Shown here piece by piece: positions 42,618 to 52,248 of a stretch of 64,000 nt of DNA (position 1 is the stretch's first letter; every line of letters begins with the position of its first letter). The stretch spans positions 645,854-709,853 of the forward strand of contig NZ_FRAC01000006.1 in the NCBI RefSeq assembly GCF_900142215.1, read 5' to 3'. The notes below the pieces were generated by a model. The model searched no databases and was not told the origin of the DNA. It saw only the letters and a program-made list of their open reading frames with translations. This DNA is from Anaerocolumna jejuensis DSM 15929 (lineage in GTDB: Bacteria > Bacillota > Clostridia > Lachnospirales > Lachnospiraceae). The position numbers were made by a program, and so were the translations under genes.

Positions 42618-43769
42618 TTATTTATCTTTTCCAAAAAGTTTTCTCTTTCCTTTTTCCTTATCCGGCTCATGGTTTTCTGCTTCCACTTTTCCCTCCATGG
42701 AATCCTCCAGCTTTTGCAAAAGCTCCTTCTGCTCGGAGGTAAGTTTCATCGGGACCTGAACCACAAGGGTTACATAATGGTCACCTCTGACCTGCTTATT
42801 ACGCAGTGTTGGAATTCCCTTTCCGCGAAGTCTTACCTTGGTATCGGTCTGTGTTCCCGGCTTTACGTTGTAGAGGACATCTCCGTCAACGGTACTGATT
42901 TTAACATCACCGCCCAAAGCTGCCTTGGCAAAGGATATCGGTGCTGTTGAGAAGATATCGTATTCCTGTCTCTGGAATATCGGATGACGGGATACGGTAA
43001 CCTCTACCAATAAATCGCCCCGCTCTCCGCCGTTAGTACCCGGCTCACCCTTTTCTCTGATACGGATGCTCTGGCCGTTATCAATACCGGCAGGTATGGA
43101 TACCTGTATCTTCTTCTTTCTGGTTACATATCCGCTTCCATAGCATACGCTGCATTTATCCTTAATAACCTTACCTGTTCCATTACAATCGGGGCAGGTC
43201 TGTACATTTCGAACCATTCCGAACAAAGACTGCTGGGTATATACCACCTGGCCCTTGCCGCCGCACTTCTTACAGGTCTCCGTACTGGTTCCGGGCTTTG
43301 CTCCGGTTCCATGACAGGTAGTACATTCTTCTTTCAGGTTCAGGTCCAGCTCCTTATCCGTTCCGGTTACCGCTTCTTCAAAGGTAATTCTTACACCTGC
43401 ACGGACATTGGGTCCTTTCATAGGTCCATTACTGGTTCTTCTGCTTCTGCCGCCGCCAAATAAATCACCAAAGATATCCCCAAAGATATCTCCCATATCC
43501 ATATTATTAAAATCAAATCCGCCTGCTCCGCCGGCACCACCTTCAAAGGCAGAGTGTCCGAACTGGTCGTACTGCCTTCTCTTATCGGCATCACTTAAAA
43601 CAGCATAGGCTTCCGAGGCTTCTTTAAATTTAACCTCTGCCTCTTTATCTCCCGGATTAGCATCGGGATGGTATTTTTTTGCAAGCTGCCTGTATGCTTT
43701 CTTTATTTCATCATCCGTTGCAGTCCTGGAAATCCCCAGCACTTCGTAATAATCACGTTTATCTGCCAT
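42618..43769 (-). CDS. dnaJ: Chaperone DnaJ
   Basis: 383 residues. The J domain carries YHPDANPGD with the HPD triad near 33-35, followed by a Gly/Phe region with FGGGRSRR. The zinc region has four CXXCXGXG modules: CTTCHGTG, CKKCGGKG, CPDCNGTG and CSVCYGSG. It stimulates DnaK ATPase and binds unfolded clients. It is separated from dnaK by 180 bases containing a hairpin. Confidence 0.97.
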   Translation of the reverse strand: MADKRDYYEVLGISRTATDDEIKKAYRQLAKKYHPDANPGDKEAEVKFKEASEAYAVLSDADKRRQYDQFGHSAFEGGAGGAGGFDFNNMDMGDIFGDIFGDLFGGGRSRRTSNGPMKGPNVRAGVRITFEEAVTGTDKELDLNLKEECTTCHGTGAKPGTSTETCKKCGGKGQVVYTQQSLFGMVRNVQTCPDCNGTGKVIKDKCSVCYGSGYVTRKKKIQVSIPAGIDNGQSIRIREKGEPGTNGGERGDLLVEVTVSRHPIFQRQEYDIFSTAPISFAKAALGGDVKISTVDGDVLYNVKPGTQTDTKVRLRGKGIPTLRNKQVRGDHYVTLVVQVPMKLTSEQKELLQKLEDSMEGKVEAENHEPDKEKGKRKLFGKDK

Positions 43770-43820
43770 ACTATGTCCATCCTCCTAAAACCTTAAAGCG
43801 TTATTCTCTATATTGAGAAA

Positions 43821-43842
43821 TAGGCAGTCCTTCGACTGCCTA
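43821..43842 (-). other. Hairpin between dnaK and dnaJ
   Basis: TAGGCAGTC and GACTGCCTA form a 9-bp stem with a 4-base loop. On the minus strand it is followed by TTTCTC, a weak U-run, so partial termination or mRNA stabilisation between dnaK and dnaJ is possible. Confidence 0.6.
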
Positions 43843-43949
43843 TTGTAATTTATCTGCATTTTCACCTGATTCGACAAGTCAAATCATATTTTAATGAATT
43901 ATCCTACAATCGTCAAGCAAAAACTTTAGCAAATATCTAATCACTGTAT

Positions 43950-45815
43950 TTATACTTCTTTGTAGTCACCGTCAACTACATCGTCGCCGTAAGTGTTTCC
44001 GGCATTTTGTGCACCATCCTGTGCTCCTGACATATCAGGTGCCGGGCCTCCCTGTGACTGCTCATACAGTTTTGCAAATAAAGCCTGAGCGCTTTCCATT
44101 AATTTTTCCTTGGCAGCCTTGATATCCTCAACTTCACCATCAGACATAACTTCCGGATTGGATTTCTGGATTAAATCTTTTAAGTGATTTAAGTCAGCTT
44201 CAACCTTTGTCTTGTCGTCTGCATTAATCTTGTCACCGACCTCGGTCAATGCCTTTTCTGTCTGGAACACCATGGAATCTGCGTCATTTCTGACTTCTAC
44301 GGCTTCCTTACGCTTCTTATCCTGTGCTTCATATTCAGCAGCTTCCTTCACTGCCTTATCGATATCTGAATCAGAAAGATTGGAGCCGCCTGTAATTGTG
44401 ATGTGCTGTTCTCTTCCTGTTCCCAGGTCCTTTGCGGATACATTTAAGATACCATTGGCATCAATATCAAAGGTAACTTCAATCTGAGGAATTCCTCTTC
44501 TTGCAGGGGGAATTCCATCCAGACGGAATTGTCCAAGGCTCTTGTTGTCTTTGGCAAACTGTCTTTCACCCTGTACAATATTGATATCAACTGCGCTCTG
44601 GTTATCGGAGGCTGTTGAGAACACCTGGCTCTTCTTGGTAGGAATGGTTGTATTTCTCTCAATTAATCTGGTAGCTACACCGCCCATTGTCTCAATACTT
44701 AAGGACAGAGGAGTTACATCCAGGAGAAGGATATCTCCCGCACCGGCATCTCCGGCTAACTTACCTCCCTGAATGGAAGCACCGATAGCAACACATTCAT
44801 CAGGATTTAAGGTTTTGGAAGGTTCCTGGCCTGTTAACTGTCTAACCTTATCCTGAACGGCAGGTATACGTGTGGAACCGCCTACCAGGAGCACCTTCTT
44901 AAGCTCGGAAGATGTAAGTCCGGCATCTCTTAAGGCGTTCTGAACAGGAACGGTAGTTCTTTCTACCAGGTCATGTGTCAGTTCATCAAATTTCGCTCTG
45001 GTCAGGTTCAGGTCAAAATGCTTAGGGCCTTCTGCCGTTGCTGTAATAAAGGGCAGGTTTATATTGGTAGTAGTTGCAGAGGATAATTCCTTCTTCGCCT
45101 TTTCTGCAGCTTCTCTTAATCTCTGAAGTGCCATCTTATCAAGGCTTAAGTCAACACCTTCTGCTTTCTTGAATTCGTCAATCATATATCTGGTGATTCT
45201 TTCATCGAAATCATCACCGCCTAATCTGTTATCACCGGAAGTAGCCAATACTTCGATTACACCATCACCGATTTCAATGATGGATACATCGAAGGTACCG
45301 CCGCCCAAGTCATATACCATGATTTTCTGCTCATGCTCGTTATCAAGACCATAAGCTAAGGCTGCTGCAGTAGGCTCGTTGATAATTCTCTTAACATCAA
45401 GTCCTGCAATTTTTCCTGCATCCTTTGTTGCCTGTCTCTGAGCATCGTTAAAGTAAGCAGGTACGGTAATAACGGCTTCTGTTACTTTCTCACCTAAATA
45501 GCTTTCTGCATCTGCCTTTAACTTCTGAAGAATCATAGCAGATATTTCCTGAGGTGTGTACTTCTTGTCATCAATAGAAACCTTGAAATCTGTTCCCATA
45601 TGTCTCTTTATAGAAGAAATTGTTTTATCTGAATTGGTAACAGCCTGACGCTTTGCAGACTCACCAACTAATCTTTCTCCTGTTTTTGTGAAAGCAACTA
45701 CGGAGGGAGTTGTTCTTGCTCCTTCGGTATTTGCGATAACGACGGGTTTACCGCCTTCCATTACTGCAACACATGAGTTTGTGGTACCTAAATCGATTCC
45801 TATTATTTTACCCAT
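43950..45815 (-). CDS. dnaK: Chaperone DnaK (Hsp70)
   Basis: 621 residues. GIDLGTTNSCVAV starts the nucleotide-binding domain, followed by VYDLGGGTFDVSII and VLLVGGSTRIPAV. The substrate-binding domain contains LLLDVTPLSLSIETMGG near 370 and a helical lid. The usual Gram-positive deletion in the first lobe is present (the chain goes directly from YTPQEISAM to the next helix). It is the third gene of the HrcA-controlled operon. Confidence 0.97.
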   Translation of the reverse strand: MGKIIGIDLGTTNSCVAVMEGGKPVVIANTEGARTTPSVVAFTKTGERLVGESAKRQAVTNSDKTISSIKRHMGTDFKVSIDDKKYTPQEISAMILQKLKADAESYLGEKVTEAVITVPAYFNDAQRQATKDAGKIAGLDVKRIINEPTAAALAYGLDNEHEQKIMVYDLGGGTFDVSIIEIGDGVIEVLATSGDNRLGGDDFDERITRYMIDEFKKAEGVDLSLDKMALQRLREAAEKAKKELSSATTTNINLPFITATAEGPKHFDLNLTRAKFDELTHDLVERTTVPVQNALRDAGLTSSELKKVLLVGGSTRIPAVQDKVRQLTGQEPSKTLNPDECVAIGASIQGGKLAGDAGAGDILLLDVTPLSLSIETMGGVATRLIERNTTIPTKKSQVFSTASDNQSAVDINIVQGERQFAKDNKSLGQFRLDGIPPARRGIPQIEVTFDIDANGILNVSAKDLGTGREQHITITGGSNLSDSDIDKAVKEAAEYEAQDKKRKEAVEVRNDADSMVFQTEKALTEVGDKINADDKTKVEADLNHLKDLIQKSNPEVMSDGEVEDIKAAKEKLMESAQALFAKLYEQSQGGPAPDMSGAQDGAQNAGNTYGDDVVDGDYKEV

Positions 45816-45920
45816 GATTTGTTCCTCCTTCTATCAATAAGTGTTTGCTTTTATTATGTTTATTAATCTTTCTATTTATGAAAGTGAATCTGTGTGGATT
45901 CGCTTAAATAAGCTGTTGCT

Positions 45921-46604
45921 TTAATTTACGACCTTAACCATACTATGTCTTACTACGGTGTCTCTGTAGGTGTAACCCTTCTGGAATTCCTCCGCTACCA
46001 GGTTCTCTCCCTGCTCCGGATCTTCGGCATGCATCACGGCATTATGGAAATTCGGATCAAAAGGCTTCCCAACGGCATCAATAGGCTTTAATCCTGCATC
46101 GGAGAGGGCTGCGAACATCTGCTTGTAAATCTTTTCAATTCCCTGTGCAAAAGCGCTTTCCCTTTCTTCTTCCGATATGGCACCAAGGCCACGCTCGAAA
46201 TTATCGATAACCGGGAGAATCTTCTCAATAATATCCCTTGCGCCGATTTCAAACATCTGGGTCTTTTCTCTTTCGGAGCGCTTTCTGAAATTATCAAATT
46301 CCGCCATGTTACGGATCAGTCTGTCATTTAATTCCTCTATTTTCAGGTCTTTTTTATCCTTCTTCTCTTTTTTGTCTTTACGGAAGAAAGATTTGCCGGA
46401 TTTCTGATCATCCTTCGGTGTATCTTCCGCATCCTCATCCTCGGAATTTTCTTCTTCTGCCATCTCTATATCAGATTCTTCGAGAGGGGTATCAAGAGTT
46501 TTATCTCCTCTGACCTCTTTCGTTTCCTCAGTGCTTGCCTCTGGATCCGCTTTGATATCTTTTTCCTTTACGGTTTCATCCATTGAATTCTTTTTATCTT
46601 CCAC
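45921..46604 (-). CDS. grpE: Nucleotide exchange factor GrpE
   Basis: 227 residues. A long acidic N-terminal stretch precedes the coiled coil, then LIRNMAEFDNFRKRSEREK and LPVIDNFERGL, and the C-terminal beta domain with GYTYRDTVVRHSMVKV. It releases ADP from DnaK. It starts 24 bases after hrcA ends and precedes dnaK by 105 bases. Confidence 0.96.
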   Translation of the reverse strand: MEDKKNSMDETVKEKDIKADPEASTEETKEVRGDKTLDTPLEESDIEMAEEENSEDEDAEDTPKDDQKSGKSFFRKDKKEKKDKKDLKIEELNDRLIRNMAEFDNFRKRSEREKTQMFEIGARDIIEKILPVIDNFERGLGAISEEERESAFAQGIEKIYKQMFAALSDAGLKPIDAVGKPFDPNFHNAVMHAEDPEQGENLVAEEFQKGYTYRDTVVRHSMVKVVN

Positions 46605-46628
46605 TTACTTAAACCACCTTTCCTTCTG

Positions 46629-47660
46629 TTAGGTTTTTTTCTTAAATATATCGTCCAATTGCCCCATTAGGGTATGCAATATATTTACAACTCTTTCGTA
46701 GTCCATACGCTTCGGTCCAATAATGCCTATCTTTCCGTAAACGCCCTCTTCTATCTCATAGGTTGCTGTAACCACGGAACAGTCTTTCATAGCCTGTATA
46801 GGAGTTTCACTGCCAATGTAGACCTGAATTTCACCGGACTCCGAAGGATCCAGTGTATTGTTGATCATTTCCGAAAGCTGATCCTTTTCTTCCAGTGTAT
46901 CAATCAGCTCCATTACCTTGTCTACATTACTTAATTCCGGGTATTTTAAAATATTAGTGGCACCGCTGGTATAGATTTCTACTTCTTCTTCCTCACTGAT
47001 GGCTTCTGCCACCGCATCCAATATATTACTTACCAGCCAGTTATAGTTTCCTGCCTGTTCCTTCATCTTTTGTATCAGGGACATGGTTATCTCTGCCAGG
47101 TCCAGTCCTTGAAGGAAAGTGTTAAATACAATGTTTAACTTTAATATAATTTCTTTATCCAGACAATCTGTAACTTCAATAATCTTATTTTTAATAACAT
47201 TACCCTCTATGAGGATAACAGCTAAAATATGTGTGGTATCCACCTCGGTAAGCTGGATAAACTTGACTTTTTTACTGCGGTACTGAGGCTTCGTTACCAA
47301 TGTGGTGTAATTTGTATTATCTGCCAGAAGTCTTGCCACCTGCTTTAGCAGTTGGTCCAATTTACCGGCTTTCTCCAGAATCAGTTCCTTCATATCCTCA
47401 ACTTCGTGGGTCTTATCTTCCAGCAGCGTATCTACATATAAGCGGTAGCCTTTATCTGAAGGGATACGTCCGGCAGAGGTGTGGGGCTGCAATATATACC
47501 CTAATTCCTCTAAATCTGCCATCTCATTACGTATGGTTGCTGAGCTGAGATTCAAATCGGTGAACTTTGAAATGGTTCTTGAACCCACCGGTTCTCCTGT
47601 CTCCAGATAATTGCGGATAATAGCTTGTAATATCTTCAATTTTCTTTCGTCCAGTTCCAT
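46629..47660 (-). CDS. hrcA: Heat-inducible transcription repressor HrcA
   Basis: 343 residues. A winged helix at 1-70 has GSRTISKFTDLNLSSATIRNEMADLEELG-type sequence in consecutive helices, followed by PHTSAGRIPSDKGYR. The central and C-terminal parts are the effector domains. HrcA binds CIRCE and needs GroE for activity. It is the first gene of the operon and would repress itself through the CIRCE element just upstream. Confidence 0.97.
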   Translation of the reverse strand: MELDERKLKILQAIIRNYLETGEPVGSRTISKFTDLNLSSATIRNEMADLEELGYILQPHTSAGRIPSDKGYRLYVDTLLEDKTHEVEDMKELILEKAGKLDQLLKQVARLLADNTNYTTLVTKPQYRSKKVKFIQLTEVDTTHILAVILIEGNVIKNKIIEVTDCLDKEIILKLNIVFNTFLQGLDLAEITMSLIQKMKEQAGNYNWLVSNILDAVAEAISEEEEVEIYTSGATNILKYPELSNVDKVMELIDTLEEKDQLSEMINNTLDPSESGEIQVYIGSETPIQAMKDCSVVTATYEIEEGVYGKIGIIGPKRMDYERVVNILHTLMGQLDDIFKKKT

Positions 47661-47684
47661 TGAATCCCTCCTGCTCTTTGATTG

Positions 47685-47711
47685 TTAGCACTCACTCAGG
47701 TAGAGTGCTAA
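47685..47711. promoter_or_regulatory. CIRCE operator
   Basis: TTAGCACTC, nine bases, GAGTGCTAA: an exact CIRCE inverted repeat. It lies just downstream of the predicted transcription start and upstream of the hrcA ribosome site. Confidence 0.95.
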
Positions 47712-47724
47712 TATCTTTATACAT

Positions 47725-47763
47725 AAAATAGCACTTAACTTTTCTTTTGTCAAGTGCTATTTT
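47725..47763. promoter_or_regulatory. Promoter of the hrcA-grpE-dnaK-dnaJ operon within a second inverted repeat
   Basis: On the minus strand TTGACA (47748-47753) and TATTTT (47725-47730) are 17 bases apart. The promoter is enclosed by perfect 12-bp arms AAAATAGCACTT and AAGTGCTATTTT with a 15-base spacer. The arms resemble CIRCE half-sites (AGCACT), so a second, relaxed operator is possible. Confidence 0.75.
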
Positions 47764-47836
47764 CAAATTTTTTCAAGGATTTTATTCATGATTCTGCTGT
47801 TTTTTTCAGGAAATTACTTTGCGGCAGCGGCTGTAT

Positions 47837-48988
47837 TTACCCAATTTCACTGTCCAGCAAAAACCTTGCCATAACCGTATTGCTTAAATCAATTCCCTTG
47901 TCTGTCAGACAGAGCCTGTCACCGTTCTCCTGTAGCAGCCCTTCCTTTATGGAGCGGTCTAATTCTTCCTTATATATGTTCTCAAGAGTTACATGAAAGC
48001 TCTGCTGAAAAGCTGCCTTGCTGATTCCCCGGGTAAGCCGGAGTCCAAGAAACATAAATTCCTCCATCTGCTGCTTCACCGTAAGCACTTCCTGCTCCTT
48101 ATCCGTCAGAGCATGGTCACCTGCGTTCCTTATATATTCTTCCAGATTATCTTCCTTGCGAAACCTTGTATTTTCTATCAGAGAGGATGCTCCAAGTCCC
48201 AGGCCGAGATAATTTTCCCTTATCCAATAGGAATTATTATGGCGGCATTCCCTTCCATCCCTGGCATAATTGGAAATTTCATAATGCCGGTATCCCCTGT
48301 CCTTCAAATAATGCTCCGTTTCCCAATACATCTGCCTGTCCAGCTCTTCATCCAAAGGAAGGGAACTGTATTTACGGTAAAAGTAAGTTCCTTCCTCCAG
48401 TATCAGACTGTAGGCGGATATGTGTTCCGGTTCCAGATCCGCCACCTTTTTTAAGGTGGACATCCAATCCTTAAGGCTTTGCCCCGGCAGGGAGGACATT
48501 AAATCCACATTGATGTTGTCAAACTTAAGCTCTCTGGCAAGGCAGTAGTTTTCGGCAAAGGTCTCATAGGTATGGATTCTTCCAAGGAGCTTTAACTCCC
48601 TGTTATCCGCTGACTGAAGCCCCATACTGATACGGTTGATACCTGCCTCCTTAAAAGCAAGAAGCTTCTCTCTGTCAACTGTACCCGGATTGGCTTCAAT
48701 GGTAATCTCTGTGTCCGAATCCAGAAAAAATGTATTTCCTGCCGCTTCCATTATTCTTAGAATGTTTTCCCCGCTAAGACTTGTGGGAGTTCCTCCTCCC
48801 AGGAATATGGTCTTAACCAGATAGTCCTGTGCCCATTCCTTATAGCTGGTAATTTCATTTATCAGGGCATTCACATACCTGTCCTTGGTCTCTTTATCAG
48901 CCGCCGCAGAAAGGAAATCGCAATAAAGGCATTTTCTTTCGCAAAAGGGTATATGAAGATATAGACCTAAATTTTTCTTATTATTCAA
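47837..48988 (-). CDS. hemW: Radical SAM heme chaperone HemW
   Basis: 383 residues from TTG 48988, with AAGGAGG nine bases upstream. The radical SAM motif is in PFCERKCLYCDF at about 16-27, and GGGTPTSLSG and the HemN C-terminal domain follow. The single spacing and lack of an extra N-terminal cysteine region fit HemW rather than oxygen-independent coproporphyrinogen oxidase HemN. It lies between lepA and hrcA in most Firmicutes; here an ABC/two-component cassette separates it from lepA. Confidence 0.9.
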   Translation of the reverse strand: MNNKKNLGLYLHIPFCERKCLYCDFLSAAADKETKDRYVNALINEITSYKEWAQDYLVKTIFLGGGTPTSLSGENILRIMEAAGNTFFLDSDTEITIEANPGTVDREKLLAFKEAGINRISMGLQSADNRELKLLGRIHTYETFAENYCLARELKFDNINVDLMSSLPGQSLKDWMSTLKKVADLEPEHISAYSLILEEGTYFYRKYSSLPLDEELDRQMYWETEHYLKDRGYRHYEISNYARDGRECRHNNSYWIRENYLGLGLGASSLIENTRFRKEDNLEEYIRNAGDHALTDKEQEVLTVKQQMEEFMFLGLRLTRGISKAAFQQSFHVTLENIYKEELDRSIKEGLLQENGDRLCLTDKGIDLSNTVMARFLLDSEIG

Positions 48989-49470
48989 CAGACAGTACCT
49001 CCTTACTCTTCCTTGCTGTCAGTATATACTGTCAAGTCTGTCCGACAGCATAAATCTTTATATGTCGTATATTTTAAGTCTTATATATTAAGTCTTATGT
49101 CTTAAATCTTATGTCTTAAGCCTTATGTCTTATGTTATATATATATATCATCTGTTACCTCTAATAAAATCCGGCAGAAAGCACGGCTCCTGCCGGATAA
49201 CAGCTATATTCCCTGACAGTTGTATTTCTTGTCATTTCTTTAAACAGAATTATAATAAGTAAGTATAACACGAAAGTATATGGATTCACAACAATCATAA
49301 GATTTATCAGTACATAAGATTTATCAGCACCGCAAACGTATGAAACTGAATTAAGGATACCCTGATAGAGGACCAGTGGATTGGTTTGGATTTTGCATTT
49401 AAAAAGCTCTTTATGACACTCAAGCCGCAAGTAACACAGCCACGAAAAACAGAAAACAGAGCAGCCTGGA
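48989..49470. other. Intergenic region between the kinase cassette and hemW
   Basis: 482 bases without a supported gene. From the hemW side: a palindromic stretch at 49015-49049 with CAGTATATACTG (49020-49031) and GCTGTC/GACAGC ends, a run of degenerate 14-15-base repeats of TAAGTCTTATGTCT type at about 49070-49140, then the hairpins at 49169-49198 and 49450-49494. A minus-strand frame at 49161-49541 runs through both hairpins and is rejected. Confidence 0.6.
49169..49198 (-). terminator. Intrinsic terminator, distal
   Basis: ATCCGGCAG and CTGCCGGAT form a perfect 9-bp GC-rich stem with a 12-base loop, followed on the minus strand by TTTATTAG. Confidence 0.7.
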
Positions 49471-49494
49471 TTATTCCGGATACTCTGTTTTCTG
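49450..49494 (-). terminator. Intrinsic terminator overlapping the end of the kinase gene
   Basis: CAGAAAACAGAG and CTCTGTTTTCTG are exact inverse copies with a 21-base loop, followed on the minus strand by TTTTTCG. The last codons and stop of the histidine kinase (49471) lie in the first arm and loop. Confidence 0.75.
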
Positions 49495-50412
49495 CTTTTC
49501 GGAGGTGATATCATCAACAGGAAACTGCAGCTCAATGACAAACACCTCTTCTTCCAGCCAGGCTTTGACAGATGCCTTTTGCTTCTCGGCCAACAGCTTT
49601 ATAATAGTAAGTCCCAGGCCGGAACTTCCTCTGCTCCTGGTAGCATCCCTGGTATAAAATCTGCCAAAAATCAGGTTAAGCTCTTCTTCCTTCATACCCT
49701 CCTGATCGTTTCTGAACTGGATATAACAGGTCCCTGCTTTACACTCCTGCTGTATTTCAAAAAATTTATTACAATATTTTAATGCATTTTGTATCAGATT
49801 CGTAAGTATTCTGTTAAGCTGTACCTTATCGGCAGCAATAAAGCACTCTGTTTCCTCCAGCTCAACCGCTACCTGAATATGCTTATCCTCGAATTCCCGG
49901 TAAAAGCCAAGGACCGTCTCACGGATGGTGCTTTGAACCGGTACTGTTTCCATTGTAATAGGATAATTTTTTCCTTCCAGCCTGGAAATATCATAAAAAT
50001 TATCAATCAGGCTTTTAAGTCCCCTGGCCCTTTTTTTGATGATTTTCAGATATTCCTCTTTTTCCTTTTCTGAAATGTCCTCATCCTCCATCAGCTCAAT
50101 ATAGCCAAGTATGGAAGTCAGGGGTGTCCTTAAATCATGGGAGATATTTTCAATCTCTTTCCGAATTCCTTCTTCTCTTCGCTGCAGGCGGATTCTTTCC
50201 TGCTGCCTTGATTGGTATATACGGTTTATGCGGCGTAAAAGCTCCTCCATGCAATGACTGGTATCAGGATTCTTAAGCTGCCTGTTCTCCTCCGGCTGCT
50301 TTTCAATTTCGTCCATCTGTCCATTAACCGATTTCAGTATCAGTATCAGTGTGAAAAGCGAAACAGCCGGTATAATCCCTATGATACACAATCCTATACC
50401 CAGATAAATCAT
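49471..50412 (-). CDS. Sensor histidine kinase with a single N-terminal membrane segment
   Basis: 313 residues. One membrane helix at about 2-27 and no extracellular sensing domain, then a coiled linker, HisKA with ENISHDLRTPLTSILGY near 90, the N box LTNLIQNALKYC near 210, and SSGLGLTIIKLL. This compact layout is typical of kinases tied to peptide-antibiotic ABC transporters. It is the last gene of the regulator-ATPase-permease-kinase cassette and has 18 bases between it and the permease gene. It likely senses through the transporter. Confidence 0.92.
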   Translation of the reverse strand: MIYLGIGLCIIGIIPAVSLFTLILILKSVNGQMDEIEKQPEENRQLKNPDTSHCMEELLRRINRIYQSRQQERIRLQRREEGIRKEIENISHDLRTPLTSILGYIELMEDEDISEKEKEEYLKIIKKRARGLKSLIDNFYDISRLEGKNYPITMETVPVQSTIRETVLGFYREFEDKHIQVAVELEETECFIAADKVQLNRILTNLIQNALKYCNKFFEIQQECKAGTCYIQFRNDQEGMKEEELNLIFGRFYTRDATRSRGSSGLGLTIIKLLAEKQKASVKAWLEEEVFVIELQFPVDDITSEKQKTEYPE

Positions 50413-50430
50413 GTATGCCGCCCTTTCTGT

Positions 50431-51210
50431 CTACTTGATTTCTTTTTTTGAAAATATCAGATAACCTGCCAGAATCACCAATACCGACTGTATAATGCCT
50501 GCCAGCCAGTAATAATAGCCTGTTTTCTCATGCCATTGAAGTATAATATCCATTTTATTAAAGTCAATTTGTGTGTTATTTATCAGATTCCAGGGTAAAA
50601 TCTGAGACAGCTTACGGAAAAATTCAAACCACATCCCCAGCAGATTGGATATCAGCGGTAAGGCTACCAGTAATCCCGTAATTGCCGCAATTGCCGACCC
50701 AATATTGTCTAACAGGAAGATAAAGCAATTGCTGGCACATATGGCAAAGATTAAAAGAGGGAAAAATAAGGCTGCCGTCTTTAAAAACAGGTTAATATTT
50801 ACCTGCCCCGAATTTTCCAGCAGCAGGCAGGCACTTCCAATATGAATTCCGGAAATTATAACAAATGCAATAACGGCATAAACAATTTCAGCCATAAGCT
50901 TTCCAAAGTATAAAGTCCCCCGTGAAATACCATAGGAAATGCTGTTTTTCATAGTATGATTGCCATACTCGTTGCCGAATATCATGGAAGCTATCATAAT
51001 GCACAAGAGGTAAATAGCTGCAAAGCTTGAATACAGGTTTCCAATCGAATACCGGGTAGTTGCATAGGGAAAGCTTTTATCCATATGCTTCACCACAGCC
51101 AGAACCACATTGGAGCTTAATAACAGCAGCGAACTAACCCCTATAAAGACATAGGTGCTTGATTTGTGGAAGATGCGGTAAAACTCACTTTTCATATATT
51201 GCTTCATCAT
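50431..51210 (-). CDS. ABC-2 type permease of a bacitracin/lantibiotic-immunity-like exporter
   Basis: 259 residues with six predicted membrane segments; FGNEYGNHTMKNSISYGISRG in the first loop is a frequent ABC-2 permease mark. The gene overlaps the ATPase gene by 26 bases, and GGAGG lies before ATG 51210. It should form a homodimer or pair with the ATPase to expel or flip a hydrophobic compound. Confidence 0.88.
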   Translation of the reverse strand: MMKQYMKSEFYRIFHKSSTYVFIGVSSLLLLSSNVVLAVVKHMDKSFPYATTRYSIGNLYSSFAAIYLLCIMIASMIFGNEYGNHTMKNSISYGISRGTLYFGKLMAEIVYAVIAFVIISGIHIGSACLLLENSGQVNINLFLKTAALFFPLLIFAICASNCFIFLLDNIGSAIAAITGLLVALPLISNLLGMWFEFFRKLSQILPWNLINNTQIDFNKMDIILQWHEKTGYYYWLAGIIQSVLVILAGYLIFSKKEIK

Positions 51211-52123
51211 CTTTACCTCCTACCAACTGCATAAAATAATCCTCCAGGTTCATTTCTTTAGGGGCAATCGATCTTAATCCGATACCGTTTTCCACAGCCA
51301 TCTGGCTGATAAGCTCCGGCTGATTAAGATATTCAAAAATATGAAGGCTGTAATCGGAGGTCACCTTATAAGCGTGACAGCCTAATTTTGTTTCCAGCAG
51401 CGCAGCCATACGTTCCGCCTTATCAACCTTAACCTCCAGGTATTTGCCGCACTCCTTCAGCAGTTCTTCTTCTGACAACTGTTTTATCAGTTCTCCCCTG
51501 TCAATAAAGCCATAACAGGTAACCAGATTCGTCAATTCCGTTAATATGTGGCTGGAAATAAGTATGGTAATCTTCTTTTCTTTATTCAACTTCAGTAAGA
51601 GATTCCTTATTTCCACAATTCCGAAGGGATCCAACCCGTTAATCGGTTCATCCAGCAGCAAAATCTCCGGTTTGTTCATCAAAGCCAGGGCAAGTCCAAG
51701 CCTTTGCTTCATCCCAAGCGAAAAATTCTGGAACTTCTTATTCCCCGTATCTACCAGGCCAACCTCCTCCAATGCCTCCTGGACACACCGCTTGCCCGGT
51801 ATTCCCCTTTGTATTCTGTAATACTCCAGATTCTCTCTTGCCGTCATATAGGAATAAAAGCCGGGCTCTTCAATGATAGCACCGATTCTTTTTCTTCCTT
51901 TACTTAATCCCTCTTTTGAGCTTTCCCCGAATAAGGATATACTTCCTGCTGTTAGAAACGCCTGGCCGGTCAATATCCGTAGCAAGGTCGTCTTACCGGC
52001 ACCGTTTTTTCCTACCAGCCCGTAGATATCTCCCCGCCTTAATCCAAAATTAATATTACTTAAGGCCTTTGTATTCTGGTACTCCTTTGACAGGTTTCCG
52101 GCTGCTGCAATAATTTCTGCCAT
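51185..52123 (-). CDS. ABC transporter ATP-binding protein, BcrA/LanF type
   Basis: 312 residues. Walker A GKNGAGKTT is near 38-46, the signature FSLGMKQR near 138, and Walker B LLLDEPINGLDP near 158. The C-terminal extension of about 90 residues beyond the ATPase core is usual for the BcrA-like group, which exports bacitracin-type antibiotics or confers lantibiotic immunity. It follows the response regulator gene and is coupled to the permease. Confidence 0.92.
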   Translation of the reverse strand: MAEIIAAAGNLSKEYQNTKALSNINFGLRRGDIYGLVGKNGAGKTTLLRILTGQAFLTAGSISLFGESSKEGLSKGRKRIGAIIEEPGFYSYMTARENLEYYRIQRGIPGKRCVQEALEEVGLVDTGNKKFQNFSLGMKQRLGLALALMNKPEILLLDEPINGLDPFGIVEIRNLLLKLNKEKKITILISSHILTELTNLVTCYGFIDRGELIKQLSEEELLKECGKYLEVKVDKAERMAALLETKLGCHAYKVTSDYSLHIFEYLNQPELISQMAVENGIGLRSIAPKEMNLEDYFMQLVGGKDDEAIYEK

Positions 52124-52248
52124 CCTGATCTCCTTTCCCTTTGTAATGATTGCCGTTTCTTAATACCGGCTTACATATAACAGCTTAACAAAAAGGATTA
52201 AAGATGTACTTAACCAAACTTAAAGAAAGTATAAAGAAGAGACATTCC

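Noticed and set aside
49161..49541. 126-codon minus-strand frame after the histidine kinase
   Set aside because: It overlaps the kinase gene out of frame, and its two ends run through two terminator hairpins (49450-49494 and 49169-49198), so its composition reflects those structures.
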